A stretch of 6,014 bases of DNA. It comes from Clostridiaceae bacterium (lineage in GTDB: Bacteria; Bacillota; Clostridia; Acetivibrionales; DTU013). The translations under genes and the position numbers were made by a program. Positions 5,016 to 6,014 of the stretch are shown here, in pieces. Within the stretch, counting starts at the first letter, position 1, and every line of letters starts with the position of its first letter. The notes beneath the pieces were generated by a model. The model had not been told where the DNA came from. It saw nothing but the letters and a program-made list of their open reading frames with translations, and did no database searches. The stretch lies in assembly GCA_012799845.1 (NCBI GenBank), contig JAAZKL010000119.1:1-6014 (forward strand). The letters run 5' to 3'.

Positions 5016-6014
5016 ATGGGAGTAAGTTTCGCCAGTTACGAAATAGCCCGCTCCGGCCTTACGGTCAATGAGCGCGGCCTTTATGTAACAGGGCATAATA
5101 TCGCCAACGTCAATACGCAGGGATACGTCAGGCAGCAGGCCATGATCAAAAACGGGCCAGTGGAGACCGTGCTGACACGGGCCGGGCTTATGCAGTTCGG
5201 GCTTGGCGCGGATATCCAGGAGATCAGGCAGATAAGGCATACCTTCCTTGACAATATATACAGGCAGGAAAACACTACTCTTGGTTATTGGGAAGCCCGG
5301 CAGAAAACATATATCGATTTGCAGGCAATACTGGGCGAGCCTATGAACTCCGGCCTGCAGAATGTCCTGAACCAGTTCTGGGACTCATGGCAGGAACTGG
5401 CCAAGGAGCCTGACAGCCTGACGGTCAGGGCTTTGGTCAGGCAGAGGAGCGAGGCGCTGGTACAACACATCAACCACCTGGGCGAACAGCTTGACAGGCT
5501 TCAGAACGACCTCAACAACGAGATCATGGTCAGGATAGATGAGATAAACGAGATAACGAGGCAAATAGCAAAACTCAACGTCACTATCCTTAAGAACGAG
5601 GTTTCAGGCGACACGGCCAGCGATTACAGGGATCAGCGCAATACGCTGATAGACAGGCTGACGAAACTTGTTAAGGTGGATGTCATCGAGATGCAGGACG
5701 GCCAGGTCGATATCACGATGGGAGGATATTTCCTGGTCCAGAAAGGTGTCAGCACCGACCTTTACGCGGCAGAGAGGAAAACCGGGGAGAACTTCTACGT
5801 ACCCAAGCTGGCTGGCACAGATATAGAGGTTCCGGTAAAAGGAGGCATTCTGAAAGGCCTCATGGAATCAAGGGGCGAGGTTTCGGGAGCCATCGGCAGC
5901 TATGAGAACGGGACGCCGAACACCAAAGCTGATGTGGTGTTCTATGTCGATACGAGTACGATGAGCGCCGCCGACGCAAATGCAAGGGCTGCGGCATATG
6001 AGGCCGAACTTATG
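5016..6014 (+). CDS. flgK: FlgK, hook-filament junction protein 1 (N-terminal part; runs off the right edge)
   Basis: The open frame has 333 codons with no stop and continues past the window, probably a little over half of a typical FlgK of 500-600 residues. The start is ATG 5016, preceded by AGGAGG (5006-5011), four bases away and overlapping the flgN stop. Residues 4-41 are the axial-protein D0 helix with the rod/hook signature GHNIANVNTQGYVRQ (26-40). Residues 70-110 carry RQIRHTFLDNIYRQE and GYWEARQKTYIDLQAILGE, and 118-133 NVLNQFWDSWQELAKE, all typical FlgK. The heptad-like helix at about 155-190 precedes YRDQRNTLIDRLTKLV (205-220). KGGILKGLMESRG (277-289) is the usual end of the D1 first half. 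Next comes an alanine-rich stretch (ADVVFYVDTSTMSAADANARAAAYEAE) rather than the usual direct return to the D1 helix, suggesting an inserted outer domain. FlgK is secreted and assembles eleven copies at the hook tip. Identity is secure. Confidence 0.95.
   Translation, partial: MGVSFASYEIARSGLTVNERGLYVTGHNIANVNTQGYVRQQAMIKNGPVETVLTRAGLMQFGLGADIQEIRQIRHTFLDNIYRQENTTLGYWEARQKTYIDLQAILGEPMNSGLQNVLNQFWDSWQELAKEPDSLTVRALVRQRSEALVQHINHLGEQLDRLQNDLNNEIMVRIDEINEITRQIAKLNVTILKNEVSGDTASDYRDQRNTLIDRLTKLVKVDVIEMQDGQVDITMGGYFLVQKGVSTDLYAAERKTGENFYVPKLAGTDIEVPVKGGILKGLMESRGEVSGAIGSYENGTPNTKADVVFYVDTSTMSAADANARAAAYEAELM

Noticed and set aside
5081..5473. Minus-strand frames in the flgK region
   Set aside because: The plus strand is a continuous flgK frame with family motifs from 5016 to the window end; these are shadows.
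5016..6014. flgK as a truncated or frameshifted gene
   Set aside because: The frame stays open to the last base, so the missing C-terminus is due to the window edge, not to a mutation.

Overview
The window looks like the chromosome of a motile low- to mid-GC Gram-positive bacterium of the Clostridia (Bacillota). The reasons are the gene order comFC-yvyF-flgM-flgN-flgK, which matches the comF/flagellar locus of Bacillus and Clostridia, the RecD2 (not RecBCD-type RecD) helicase, purine-rich Shine-Dalgarno sites, TTG start codons and heavy use of AGG/AGA arginine and ATA isoleucine codons. I see no mobile element, CRISPR array, tRNA or rRNA. The genus cannot be fixed from the sequence alone.

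Layout. Positions 1-194 hold no complete gene. They contain a long inverted repeat (26-38 with 84-96) that is either a terminator of something to the left or the structured leader of a leftward gene starting at about 26, and a possible promoter. Positions 195-557 encode a small membrane-anchored protein with a fragment of a GT-A glycosyltransferase-like fold. After a 124-base gap come recD2 (682-2910), comFC (2935-3609, TTG start) and yvyF (3627-4061), closely packed. flgM (4144-4431), flgN (4507-5007, TTG start) and flgK (5016 to the right edge, cut off) follow. All certain genes run left to right.

How the genes work together. FlgM holds the flagellar sigma factor (SigD/sigma-28) inactive until the hook is complete. 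FlgN is the cytoplasmic chaperone that delivers FlgK and FlgL, and FlgK is the first hook-filament junction protein. YvyF is a zinc-binding, helix-turn-helix protein of the flagellar operon. ComFC is a phosphoribosyltransferase-fold protein needed for DNA uptake, and RecD2 is a 5'-3' DNA helicase occupying the place that the ComFA helicase has in Bacillus.

The most interesting signal is regulatory. The 8-mer CCGATATA, the core of a SigD -10 element, occurs three times on the + strand: just before recD2, in the last codons of recD2 just before comFC, and before flgM. The last two have a plausible -35 at exactly 15 bases. With an apparent intrinsic terminator directly after flgM, this suggests a SigD-controlled locus in which flgM can be made as a short separate transcript, and in which competence/DNA-processing genes may be tied to the flagellar regulon. 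This is inference from sequence and needs transcript mapping.
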